64,000 nt of DNA from contig JAXRKN010000044.1 of the NCBI GenBank assembly GCA_038502055.1, forward strand, positions 1,770,001 through 1,834,000. The letters are read 5' to 3'. Shown here in pieces: positions 34,201-47,400 of the stretch. Each line of letters begins with the position of its first letter. Within the stretch, counting starts at the first letter, position 1. This stretch comes from Tanytarsus gracilentus (Eukaryota; Arthropoda; Insecta; Diptera; Chironomidae). The position numbers and the translations under genes are program-made. The notes beneath the pieces are model-generated. The model made no database searches. It was not told the origin of the DNA and worked only from the letters and a program-made list of their open reading frames with translations.

Positions 34201-35840
34201 TTTAATAAAAGAGATAGATGGAATGTGGTTGGGATCATCTCATGTCAGTGCTATTAGATGAATTAGAGTCATTTTCCATTTTTCATGGTGATCATCATCG
34301 CAAAATTAAATCTGACTTTTCTACTTTGAATAAATGTTGATTTAACAGTTTCTTGCATTATGCAAAACAATAATTTGTTTATTTCTGAATGTTTTTAAAT
34401 GCATTTGAATGAAAAATGCGAATACATGCGGAAAATCACTCATAAATTCGGAATATCAAATTAATATGGGGAGAAAATGTGAGATTTAAATATAAAATAA
34501 ATAAATGCGATTGCAAATATGCGAATATATGCGAATTTTAAAAATATATGCGGAAATTTTACAAACTGTCGGCAAAAATTTATAAAAATATGTAAATCAA
34601 CTTAGTGACGAAAAAATAAATAAATATTTGCCACAATTTTTCAATTTCAATCCTAAAAATCCCTTACAAACTTTATCAATTTGCTCAACGGTTCTAAAAA
34701 CCTCCTTGCAAATCTCGCATTTGTGGATTGCGCTCGGAAACTTTTTTCATCAAATAATATTTGTGACCACATTTAGAGTGCCATAAAAATTTTCATAAAT
34801 TCCTTTTCAATAACAATCTTTGGAGCGCTTATAACTGCTGATGCTAAGGTCTCCAATATTGAAAGGGAAAAGTTTTTATATTTCTGTGAAATATTTTTAT
34901 TATCGACATTATACAGTTGTTGAGAAAATTAAAATCGTAATTTTGGGATGAGATTTTCGGAACCGCTTGCAATAATGTGAAGGATTCGAGGACAATTGTG
35001 CCTTACTTCCTCTAATGCTGACATATAGAAAATTTGTTGCCGAAAAACCGGAGGCAAGCAAACATCATCTCATACATGATTAAAATTGGCCAATAATAAA
35101 ATTATGCAAATAGCATTTTGTGAGTGCCGAGCAGATGTGCTCGTTAAATTTCATTCATTTTTTGGGCAACTTAATTTGATGTCGTTTTGGAAAGATTTTA
35201 TTTGGCATATGAAAAACTTTTCTTTCGCTCTAACTTGATCTCTCATGGGTGTGACGCAAGTTTTTCCTTACGATTGCCTCACAATTTGATTAATAAAGTT
35301 TTCTATTGTCGAATCAATTTTTCTTAATTACACATGAGGATTTTCCTTCATCTTTATAGCACTCACAGAGTGCTTCAATATTCTGAAATTAAATAATTGA
35401 ATAAAAGAGTCTCAAAAATTTGTCTTATATTGAAAATTGCAATTTTTAACTATCAGAAATTTTCTTGCTCTTTTTGCTCCCTCATAAACTTTCTTAAACA
35501 ATGGCATCACTTAAATTTTATGTCTGTCTCCGGACGAATTCACCTTCATGATTAAATAAAGCCAAATAAAAAGAAAATGAAATGATTCACGTAGAAATTG
35601 TTAGGACTTAGTTGCAACAGCAGCAATTTTCCCTCCTCAACTCGATATGAGTGAGAGGTCTCAGGTGTAATGAAGACGATTCTTATTTCTTTCTTATTCG
35701 CTTTTACCGCTCAAGCACACTCAAGACCTAATGTTGCGGATTTATTTCATCTTACTCTTTATTATTGCTCCATCAAATGGTGGATGAAAATGTGAGGGTG
35801 AGGAAAAAATGGAGGGTAAGCAGAAGAGGATAATGAAAAT

Positions 35841-36052
35841 GTCAAGGGGTGGAAACTGGAAAATTATTTTTAAAAATTTTTTAAAATAAAAAAATAATTT
35901 CATAAATTTTATAAAATTACAAAATTAAAAATATTTATCATAAAATTTTTCAGTGACTCGAAAAATTCAAGGAGTAGACACTAGAAATATTTTTTTAAAA
36001 AAAATATGAAATATTTAAAAATTATTTTTTCGTAAAATTTTCCATTCCTTGC
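35841..36052. repeat. short hairpin element, GGGGTGGAAACT family (degenerate)
   Basis: Left end gtcaaggggtggaaactgg, right end ttccattccttgc. A second direct copy of the left motif, caaggagtagacactag, lies inside at about 35967, which suggests nested or composite insertion. Confidence 0.35.
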
Positions 36053-38822
36053 TAAAAATCCTCTGACTCTACAGAATAAACTTTGCTAAATTATTGGACA
36101 TTTCTGATTACTTTTATCTCCCTTTCTCGTTCTTACAGCTAATCCGCCATAATATCTCAGAAAAATCCCGAACTCGCTTTTCCTTTTTACAGCAACATAA
36201 TCAACTTAGTGCGGCAATGTTTCTACAAATTTACACAACTGCGGCGGATCATTTCGAGTTAATAGAATGAAATCCCTCGAAAGTAATTCCTTCAGTCAGT
36301 GAGGTCCACATTGTTCCAAGAATGGCTCAACAAAAGGTGCACCATCATCTCAAATATATCTCACACTCATCTCTTGTAAAAAAGAACCTTGTTTGTTGTT
36401 AAAAGATTCTGTCACACAAGACAATTATTTTTGTGTTTCCACATGCTGCCTTTGAGACTCTTCTTCATCCTTTTTCATAACTCAGCGGGAATTCCTTTTT
36501 TTACTTCATTTAAAAAGTCATAGAGAAAAATTTGTTAAAATGAGATAAAAATCTAAAATATTTATTTGCTTTTTTTAGGGAATTTTGAGAAGAATCAAAA
36601 CATCAATTATGTTATTAATCAAAATATTTTTGGTTATTAATATTTTCAAATTTTAAAAAAGCCACCCGGAATCAGGGGTGGACTCAAGTGGTTTAAACTG
36701 TTCAAACTGATTTTAAAATTTAAGTCTTAATTTTTAAATTTCAAATTTAAATTCATTAAAAATTAACAAAAAAATTTAAATTTCACTAGTTTGTAAATCG
36801 ACCTAAAAATAAATAATTGATTAATAAATTTTTACCCAATTTCTTCACCACGCAAAATGAATTAAATCAAAAAATGGCTGTTAATCCTTTTCTCCAAGCC
36901 AGCTTAAAAAGCAATTTGTACGATGTGAGATTTTTTCCACCTTAATCCCAATTTTTAAAGCATTTTCGTGCGCTCGTTTCTCATTCAACGCTGTAACACA
37001 GCCGCGTTAAGATTTAACAATAATTAATTACATGGAAAATGATTTTAATCTCTAATAAGTTGCTTATTGAAAATTTCCCACGTCGTTGCCTCGCATTGTG
37101 ATTAAAATTTTTTCAATGTAACAATTTCTTGTTTTTAAAATTGCGCAACAATCATCGGACATCGGACAAATGTCAGGAGGAAGAGCAGAAAACCGCAATT
37201 GAGTTGCAATTTTTTCCTTCTCTCTCATCATTATTTCGATATTGATGCGGTAATGAAAAGGATTTTTAATGACAATCATTAAATGAGTTAATGAAATCGC
37301 CTTGGTTGTGGTGGTCGAATAAATTGTGTCTGCATTAAGACCGGAGAGAATCGATCGACAGATGACGAATGGACTCGATGTCGTGCGTCTTAACCTCAAA
37401 ATTTTGTCACGCTGGCTTTGAAATTCTTTTGTTCATGTCTGAAATGCGTCTTAATCATTAAATTAGAAACGTATGGAAAAATACTATAAAAAATTTAACT
37501 TGAAAGCAAAAAATTAATTACTAAATTCACCGCTAATTAAATTATCATCAAAACTTCATAATCTCCCGAAAAATTGAATCCGAAAACTTTTTACCAACTC
37601 ACTGCTGCTAAATCCTCAAAGAAAAAACTCTCAGGTCTGCATGCTTACCAATAAGGATATGCGGAAAAAATTGATGGATATTTTAACAAAGTTGGTTGCG
37701 AAAAAAAAAGTAATTTAAAGAAGATTTAGATTTTTGAGGGATTTCTTTTTTATGATTGGAAAATAAAAGGAAGCGAGGAAAAATTTCTTTCGAGGTAGTT
37801 AAGGATGAAAAATTTTCGTGATGAGGGTAAAAAGGTTTTCTTTAATTAATTGCAGGTTAATATGTAAATAATTTATGAAGATAAATATTTAGTGATGGTT
37901 TTAATAACAAATTTCAAAAATTTTATCTATTTTGATATTTTTTTCTCATATTCCACCGAAAAAAAATTAATTTCCTGCTCAAAGTGAAAGTGACACATGC
38001 TGCACACAATAAAATTAATTTCAAGGATAACCGAAATTGTTGTCCATTAGAAATCAATAGAGACCGACCGAGACCACCAACATCAAGCTATTATATTTTC
38101 ATAGGTTATAATCATAACTGACATTAAGTAATTTTGTAACACCTCAGCAATGACGAGAAAATGAAAATAAAGTTGACATGGTGGAAAAAATTCCTTTGAT
38201 CATTGACAATTCCGACAAAGTCACAAGTCAAAACTACATGCTAAGGTTTTTTGTAGGATTTGAGTAATTTTTTAGTTCCGGGGATGAGGAGCGACATGAA
38301 AGTGTGGAAAACAGATGTCGACCACTTTCAGTGAGAAATTTAGAGTCGAATATTTAAAATAATTTCTTTATTTCAAATTTTTCCATTAATTTGATCCACT
38401 TCAAATATTTTTTTACACATAGCGATTAGAGTCGATTTATTTAACTCCTTCAAACACCTTGTTTTTTTCATTGATTGATCGATCAATTATGAAATTTGCA
38501 TATGGCGTCAAATTATGCCTATTAGAGATCAGACTGACCAAAATTGCTTAATTCATCCATCAACTCGAAACATTAGAAGTCAACAAAATTGCTTAATCCA
38601 TCTGATAAGTTTTTTTGCTGTTCATACATGAAATAATCATCATCTCACTCGCTCTGCCCACAAACGTCATTAGCAAAATTTTTATCATCACCAATTTTCA
38701 TTTAATCACATGCAATTTCCACTGCGATTATTGATAAGAATCTTTCGCTCACAAAAATTATTTTGATGTCTCGCTGAAAGACGACGAATAAAAAAAATTC
38801 TCTCGACTATTCATATAATAAT

Positions 38823-38935
38823 ATGAAAAGGGTGTGAGACTTGGGATTGCATTGAATTTGAAATAAAAAATTTCGCATTGTTTCGCATGCATGCGGAAAT
38901 TATTATTTTAACCAAAAGTTCACACCCCTTTTAAC
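38823..38935. repeat. short hairpin element with central GCATGCATGCG
   Basis: Left end gaaaagggtgtgagacttgg pairs with right end ccaaaagttcacacccctttt. The palindrome-like tcgcatgcatgcggaa lies between them at 38882-38897. Confidence 0.55.
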
Positions 38936-39806
38936 ATTTTTTCATGCTCATTTTTATTCATCGATTATGAGTTGACTCTATTATTTTGTACACGATGGAT
39001 AGCGATGTCGATAACGATCTCAATGTCACAACAATTTCAGCATTTTGCTACTTCGCCATATCCGCATTCAATTAAAATTTCATGACAACAATTAATTCAA
39101 ATGGGCGAATGATAATTTTCTCTCACTCACTTTCGTGTCATTTTGTCGTCAACGAGGGAAAATGAGATTTTGTGTTTGACACGTAAGCAAATAAAAAATT
39201 TACGCCCAGTTTTTTTCGATTGCCATAATGGACAGATAATTCATAATTTAAGCATGAAAAATATCGAAATGATTATGAATTTGTAACTTTTTAATCCTCA
39301 AAAACAAAGTAAGAGCTCTTAAGTGGCGTCCAGATGTCGACATTAAGTTCTAATTATACTAAAACAAATTGCGATGAGGCAAACACATAAAAACTTGAGA
39401 ATATTCGTCGAGTTATCAATTTAACAAAAAATAATATTTTAAGTCATTAATTTCTTTCAACCGCAATTGCTCAAAATTACCTTTGTCGTTGTTGTTGTTG
39501 TGCGGGCTCATTAATGCCCTCTCGCTAACAGACACATACACATGCGAGTGTTAGCTTAATATTGATATTGCATGTCAATATGATAATTTATAGCAGCTTT
39601 AATGCGAGCTCTGATATTTACTTTACTCACTCGAAATTATTTTCTGCAGGTTGATGGCGGATAATTTAGTGAAATTTACAGGATGGCAATAATTTAACAA
39701 AAAAAAGTTTTTTCTCGCTTTTGCTGTTTCATGCGACGTTTTCATGTCAATTTGTCAAAAATTGAATGTAAAGTCAATTTGCTGGTGAGAGAAAGAGAGT
39801 GAAAAA

Positions 39807-40011
39807 GTCAAGGGGTGGAAACTTGATGTTAAATTTTTATTTATTAAAATTCTAAAAAATAAATTGAATTTTAATAAGTTTATTAAAATTCTAAAATATA
39901 AATTAAAAATATTATTTAAACTTGAGGTAAAACTTTAATTATAATTAATTAGTAAAATTCAAAAAATGGTTCAAAAAATTTTAATAAAAAAAAATTTCCA
40001 TCCTTTGACGA
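39807..40011. repeat. short hairpin element, GGGGTGGAAACT family
   Basis: Left end gtcaaggggtggaaacttg and right end aatttccatcctttgacg in inverted orientation, about 200 nt apart with AT-rich filling. Confidence 0.45.
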
Positions 40012-43000
40012 CTAAAAGCAAATAAATTTAATGACTTTGAACATGTTGAATGCTTAAAATTTTGCAATCAAACTTAATTTAATTTTCCTACACACACTCA
40101 CAGCATGACAATGACATTTACATGATTTTTATTTTCTTGTTCGTGCGTCATTCGCTGCGATAATTTTACATCACACTAGCAATCTCTCTCTCGAGAGGGT
40201 TGTCGCCCTAATCACATCCTGATGACGATGTTGTTTCACTCTACATGACATCACTGTTGCTCTCCCGGCAAGTGTTTATCAATAATTTATTTAACATCAT
40301 TGTTACGAATTTTATGTGTTTTTGTGGTGTGTAAAAATTAGAAAAAATTAACTTTATCTCTCTAATTTGATTTTCTCCGATCTTCGGAGGGGAATGAAGT
40401 GTTCATATTTTCACCAATTTGATTATAATTGAATGTGAAGTGCGGAGTTTTTTTCTTGGCTATTTTGCGATGATCGTAATGTTAAGGAGTGAATTGGTTG
40501 AGTAAACTTTACCATCAAAGTGTTATGGGATTTCAATTTTCATCTCATTGGGGATTAATTTAATAAAGTGAATTTTTGGTGAAAAAATTGTAAAATGAAT
40601 TTAAAATAAAATAAATTTTTAGAAATTTTAAAATAACAAAAAATCGATAAAATTCTTATCAATTGATTTTTTTCTCTGTTAAAAAGAAATTTCAGGGTGA
40701 AATTCTCACACAACCACTTAACTTTCTCCCTATTGTCAAATTTTCAATCATGTGCAACTCCCCCTAAAAATATCACACCAAAAAAAACTAGGGAAATAAA
40801 ATTGTGATAAATTATTCTTGTGCATATCGACATAACCATAAATAAATTGAAACTAATCACACTTATGGTGCGTAGTCGATGTGGAAAATTGAAAATTGAC
40901 TTCACTTGCAACATAATTTATGGCGTTTTTATTTTTCTGAGAAAACATCTCTAAACTTTGCTAATTAGGAGGCGTCAAAAGAAATTTTTTTCGCTGAAAA
41001 ATTCCTCAGTCATTTTTTAAGCATCAAATTTCTTTGCTCTATTTTTGGTTCGTTTACATTTTAAAAATCAACACTTGACTCATAGACCACACAATGAGGA
41101 GAAAGAGCGCACACCATGCGTTTGGTGCTCGTTGACAATTTTTCTCTCACTCACTGAGAACTTTGTGTGACATGTGAAACATGAGATTTTTGGGAAATTT
41201 CTATTTTTCTCGAGAATTGTTTGAATCGTAAATTTTTTATTTTTGTTGAGTCGATTTGAAATAATGACAGTAAAAATATAATAATTTTTATTTCTATAGA
41301 AAATTGATTAAGGATTTAATTTAGGAATAAAATGTTTCAAAATTTATCAAAACTATAAATTTAAAATTAAAGCAGCTCTTAAAACTCACTTAAAAATTTT
41401 AAACGCAACATTTTAAAATTTATTAAAATATTTGTTTGAAATTTTATGAAATTCTAAAGCAATATTTTAATTTAATAGAAACCTATCAAAAAAATTGAGA
41501 CATCAAAAAATTTCTTGTTTTTCCCTCAAAAAATATTATTCGTCGTTCTTTCGCATCAAATCGATTCGTTTTGCTCAAATCATTTTTCCCATGAAAATTC
41601 CTCACAAATTTACATTTTTCATGTGTTTAACAGGGAGAAAGAATAATTTATTAAAAAAGAGAGTCCATAAAGTAATTTCAGAGTTTTTAATTTCCATAAC
41701 TTCCGTCACAAAACAGCCATCATTACAATGTGCAATCAGTGGATGCGTTTATTTATTTACATCTCACAAAACAAGTGTAGAGAATTGAGCAAGAATTGTT
41801 ACAAATTAACGGCATCTCTTTCTGACATATTCACTGGCTATGATGCGCTGTGTGTGCATGAATGCGAGAGAGGAAAATATAGTTGTTAATGTTGCATATG
41901 ATTTATTTGATGGCATTTATGAGCTCTCTCAAGTTGTCATTATATTTCTTTTTTCTCTCTCTCACTCGTCGCCGTCGCTGACTTTTTATGTTCATGAGAT
42001 CAAGGAAGATCGGAGCGTTTGTTTATGGAAGAATTTCAACACTGTTTCATGATTGAATCATTAAGAGAATTTTTGTGTATAAAAATGTGTAATTAAGAGA
42101 TTTTTTAGGGAGTGAATTATGGGTGGCATGTGATGGAATTAATTTGAAAATAAAACATTTATTAATTTTCGCATGCATGCGGATACATGCGAATTTATTA
42201 TAAAAAATACTAAAACAAGATTTTCTTCCAAGAATTCTTCAAAATTTTCAAAGAAATTCCATTAGCAAAATTCTTCTCTATCGCACTCGCAAAAAAAACT
42301 CTAAAGAATTCAAAAATTCTCCTCCTCGATCATAAATCATTCGACAAGACTTTGATAAATCATTATGTGGCTATTTGTTGATCTGATCGAATGCTTACAA
42401 CTTGCTACCACTGCCATTGACTTCTCTCTCTCCTGTCGAAGCATTTAAATAAACAAATTTCACATTAAACTAGTCAAACTGCTACCGTGCTGGCTGCTGA
42501 TTTGTTCGAGATTGTAATTCCACAGCTACTTTAGTTACTTTTTCTCGAAACTAAAAAGTCCGAATAATTAATTATTACAGAAATGAAATGAATGTTCCAT
42601 CAGCTGCTGTGTTGTGACTCGTTTTCGACTTCTTGTAAACTCGTTGTTAATCATTAATGGAATTCTGTTGTGGAGATAAATTATTGCAGATTTTTTAGAA
42701 CTTTGAAGTTTGAATTTTTGACAGCGATTTGTGAAATTTATCAAAAAACCCGGAAATTACAGCAATTTAAAAAATCTACAAAAAATATTTCTCATCGAAT
42801 AACTTTCTCGGTAAACGACTCTCGGCTTGATTAATTGAATGTCATCAATCAACAGTTCAACAATCGACTTCCACTTAACATGAGAAATTCTCATCATCAG
42901 GGAGGAAGAAATTTTTAACTCTCTCAGCATTTAAGGAATTTGATTAATTTTAATGATTTTCAATGAGTGATGAGTCGAGAGAATACACAGCAGCGTGATG

Positions 43001-43735
43001 CGATATTTGTTTTTACTAATTCACTCGGTTTGTTCTGGAAGAGAATAAAAATATTGAGAATTGATGAATCGCATGGTGAGCTGTTAATTTCAACGATAAT
43101 GAGCCAAAATTTCTTGGAATTATTCTGAATTTGGTAATTTTACAAAACTCAAAGATAAAAAATTAGAGCAATAAATTTTCAAATATTTTTTAAATTTAAT
43201 AAATTCATTTTCTTCTTTTTATTGAAATCTTTTTCACTTTTTTTGATAAATTATCATTTATGATTTTATTTTTCTACATCTATACATAGCTAAACATTCT
43301 TACACTGACAATTTTTTTTATTCACATTTAATAAATAATAAATTTTACAACTTTTAGCAAATAATTTTTATCTACATTTATTTTTTCTACAAATTCTAAA
43401 TCATGTAGTACCATTTTTGTCTTAATGATCGTAAACATCATCAATCAACTTCTTTTTTCTGTGATAATTTTAGGGATATTTTATGCTTTTTTACACTAAA
43501 TCGAATGCAACATAAATAATTCACTTGCAACACCTCAATTTGTATTTTTTTCTCCCTTAATTTGTAATGTCATTAATCTACTGTACAATTTCGAATGTGA
43601 AATTAGAGACAAACACAAGCAAAAGAGAGACGTTTAATAGCTTCGAGGGGCCAATTTGTGAAATAAAAAAATTTAACGGATTTTTAAATTTAAAAAAAAG
43701 AAGCACTTAGCACACATATAAGGAACTCAGAAAGT

Positions 43736-43741
43736 TTTATT
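43736..43741 (-). terminator. possible poly(A) signal of the T-box gene
   Basis: The first AATAAA on the minus strand after the stop at 43951, about 210 nt downstream. Others follow further on. Confidence 0.35.
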
Positions 43742-43950
43742 GATTTACCGTCAATTTAATTGATTTCTTCAACTTTCACAACCACCGCATATTTTTTTTC
43801 ATTCGAGTCAAATTGAAATCTCTGCCTCACGTGCAAATTTATCGTAAATCAAAATAATTTTCTCGTCGAATATGAAACAAGCTTCAGCTATTTTTTTAAT
43901 ACTGATATGGAAGGTGAAAGAGATTAAAAAGTAGTAAAATTCACTTAATT

Positions 43951-44488
43951 TTAATTGCTCGGTGAATTACGAGGCGGTGGCGATGAAGGTGAGATTGACA
44001 ATTGAGGCGCATTTGATGCTGTTTGTGTGTGCGAAGCAGTGACAGGTGGAATTTGATAAGGACTAAAACGAGGGGCAAAGTGCTTTGATCGAAGTGTATC
44101 GGAGGGTGATGGTGAGCCTGATTGACTGTTTGGACCTGGCGGTGGACTTTGAGCTTGTTGTTGTTGCTGCTGCTGTTGAGCTGCCACAGCTTGTTGAAGT
44201 GCCGCTTGATTGTTGAGGAATCCAGCAGCGAGTTGCGGTGGCCATTGACCCTGCCACAATCCAAGTTGCATTGCCGCATTAATATTCGGCCGCTGATACA
44301 TTTGAGGAAGCAACATTTCAGCATAGGGTGATCGACCCCACATTTGCAGATGCTGTCGTGCTTTCTCAAGAAGAGCAGCTGATGCACCGTCAGAATCTTG
44401 TGGCATAAATTGAGCCATCATTGGATCGGGAAACAGTCGAAGGGGTGATCGAAGGTGTTGTTCAAGAAGAAGAGCATCCATTGGGTCT
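43951..44488 (-). CDS. H15/mid: T-box gene exon 5, C-terminal tail with NAGNAG acceptor
   Basis: The acceptor reads ctttccagcag, so splicing can use either of two tandem AGs. The downstream site gives FDR/DPMD as in the fly proteins; the upstream site (exon start 44491) adds one Ser before the Arg. The tail has a poly-Gln run (QQQQQQQQ) and many Pro and Ser residues (SPPPGPNSQSGSPSPSD). Confidence 0.85.
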
Positions 44489-47400
44489 CTGCTGGAAAGA
44501 GAGGAAATAATTTAGTATTTTTATATTGTATAGGTTTAGGTTTTCATTCACTCAGTCAAGCATTTGATAGAAATTAAATATTTTTGATATAATTAAAATA
44601 ATTAAGTTGCTTCAAAGTTAGATTTATTATGTGTCCAAATAAGGTGCAAAAGTTTTTAAGTTGTTTATGATCAAAAAAATAAAATTTAATTTTTAAAAAT
44701 TTAAAATCTTGATTTTTACGATTTTTCTGTTATTTTTTTACCAAATAAATTTTCGATAAACTTTTTAAATGAGTTTAAATGTTAAAAAATAACTTTCCAA
44801 AATGGCGAAATTGTCAACATTTGGATTCTTTACCCTAATGAATATTTTTAAGGTTAGTTGACTAACTTCAAACAAAATTAATATTTTTAAATTTTTTAAA
44901 ATTCTCCACTTTAAACTCAAACTCATTAATTAAAACCACTTTAACTCCGTCCTCATCAGCAATTAAATAAAATCCACACAAAACTCATTAACAATATTTT
45001 TTCTGCCTGCAAACACTCGCATTTTGTTAACTGTCAACTAACCTTCTCGTCATCATCATCATTTCGATGTCGTTAGAGATATCAAAGCACGTCATACTAA
45101 GAATGTAATGGGGAAGAGAAATAAATGAGCAATTTTTTAATGTTCGCATTTCATCGGAAACTCTTCGAGTGCATTTTGCAGGTCAGTGAATAAATTTTCA
45201 CACAAACATTAATTTTCCTTTCCACTCGAAAGAGAAAAATAAAGTGAGGACTATCTCTGATGTGCAATCTCGCACATTTACATATTGACCACATTTTCAC
45301 CTCTCTTACTCGCATACAAACACTCTCGACGATGTTGCTTGTGCATGTAATGAAATTAATAAAATACGCTTAACACCTTTAACGTACAATAATCAAAATT
45401 GCACAATTTATGTTCACTAAATTGCTCCCGACTGGTGTGTAGAAGTTCCTCTTGGGGTTGGAAGTGAAAGTGTACGTGAACATGCTTTCGAATGAACCGA
45501 TGTTGTGAGGATAAATTAGTTAGACGAGAGAAAGAAATTCAAGGGGTGAAAACTACACAAAAATTATTAATTTTTAAATCTTTATAAATTTTTTTTAATA
45601 ATTTAAATTTATAAAATTAACTAAATTTAACTTAATAAAAAAATTAATTAGTGTCAACCCGTTGATCTCTCCTCAAAAATGCACATTAGAAGCATTTTCA
45701 CGACGCATCATAGGGAGAAATAATTCACACAGCATAATTTTCAATCAAATCGTGGAAGTTGAAGAATTAAAATCGAATTAACGCCACATTAATCATCATT
45801 ACCTTGCACCTTACTCAAAAAGTATTCACGCAATTTCCATTGAAAACAAAAAAAATATAAATTTGACTAATAACTCATAAAATGCAATTTATCAAGAATT
45901 TTTAAAATATTCATGACGGTAATTGATAAAAGTGCATATTGCGGCTTTTAATTAAACTTTGAAATCCAGACAGACACGATTGTGTGTGTGTAAAAACAAT
46001 GTATGATTATGCTGAGCATCTGTAAAATTGCTAAGGTAGTTGGCGAAGTGAAAAATGCACGAGATGTGAAAAATTAACATGTTCCAATGGCTGCATGGCG
46101 AATGGTGTTGAGTTTGCGTGTTATCGCCATCCGGAAAGTGAATTGAGAGAAGAAAAGAGAGGAAAACTTAAAGAGATTTCAATGGGATGTTGAGATGTGA
46201 TTGAGAGAGCGAATTTTGATGATTTGATGATACATAAAAATTTTTTATTCTTTAAATTTAAGATTAAATTTTATCCGCATTTAAAATTAGGTCAAATAAA
46301 ATTTTCTAATCCCTTCAAATTTTATCTTTTCTCATAATTCCACAAAAGCAGACTCAAACAATGATTAATGATAGCTCTTCGATTTATTTCCAAATTTCTT
46401 TCTCCACCTCCCAATTCAAACTCATTTTTGGCCCCATTAAAGTCGCTCCAATTTTCATCATCAGCAGCGCTCTGTAATTAAGTTAAAATTTCATCCAACC
46501 TCCTATCACACCTCACTACATCAATTGCCTATTATCTCTCACACTCAGTGATTGACTAAATTAAAAGCCATAATGTTGTAGTTCATGTTACATTCGGAAG
46601 AGATGAAAGCGGGAGAAAAATTTTAATTATGCAAAAAAAAGAAGAACTTCACAACTGCCAGCAACTGGCACGAAAATTATCTTTCAACGTTTCCTTAAAG
46701 TTTCTCTCGGAACTTTATCGATTTTTTTCCTCTCCACTGTTGAAATGTGTCGAGACGAGTGAGAGTCGGTGTACTTTATATTCTGCACCATCATTTTACT
46801 ATTTATATATTTTGTCTTCACTCTTTCAGTTTTTGCATATAAATTCACTCTTTTTGCTGGCGTTCAACGAAGGTTGAAATTTAAATAGAAAATTGTCGAA
46901 ACTAAGAAATTTAAACAAGTGAGGCATTATCGGTGCGCCGCGTTCTCAGTTTCACTGTTCTCTTTGCAAAAAGCTCCGCAGAACTCCGCCTTTTCCGAAT
47001 AGCTTCGCTTTTAACTTATTTTAATTTTTAATTTAATGAGTCAAAAACAAAAAATAAATGTATTGTATTAATTTTAAAGAGACATACAACTGCATTTATT
47101 TTCCCATGGTGAAGTTAACTAAGTCACTATGTTCCATTTTCCACTGTGTTCCATTTTCAGCCATGTTCCATTTTCCACTATGTTCCATTTTCCACCGTGT
47201 TCCATTTTCCACCATGTCCCATTTCCCACCATGTTCCATTTTATACCATGTTCCATTTTCCACCATGTTCCATTTTCCACCATGTTCCATTTTCCACCAT
47301 GTTCCATTTTCCACCATGTTCCATTTTCCACCATGTTCCATTTTCCACCGTGTTCCATTTTCCACCATGTTCCATTTTCCACATGTTCCATTTCCCACCA

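Larger units (their letters stand above)
30599..43735. other. gene desert between the small gene and the T-box gene
   Basis: About 13 kb without a supportable gene. Contents: a 60-bp tandem duplication (31154-31273), hairpin elements (35841-36052, 38823-38935, 39807-40011) and dispersed GCATGCATGCG motifs. The interval 30660-31090 is richer in G and C than average. Desert DNA next to a T-box gene often holds enhancers; this is inference, with no motif proof. Confidence 0.5.

Noticed and set aside
37064..37399. 111-codon minus-strand ORF in the desert
   Set aside because: No family resemblance, no splice, promoter or poly(A) context; treated as chance.
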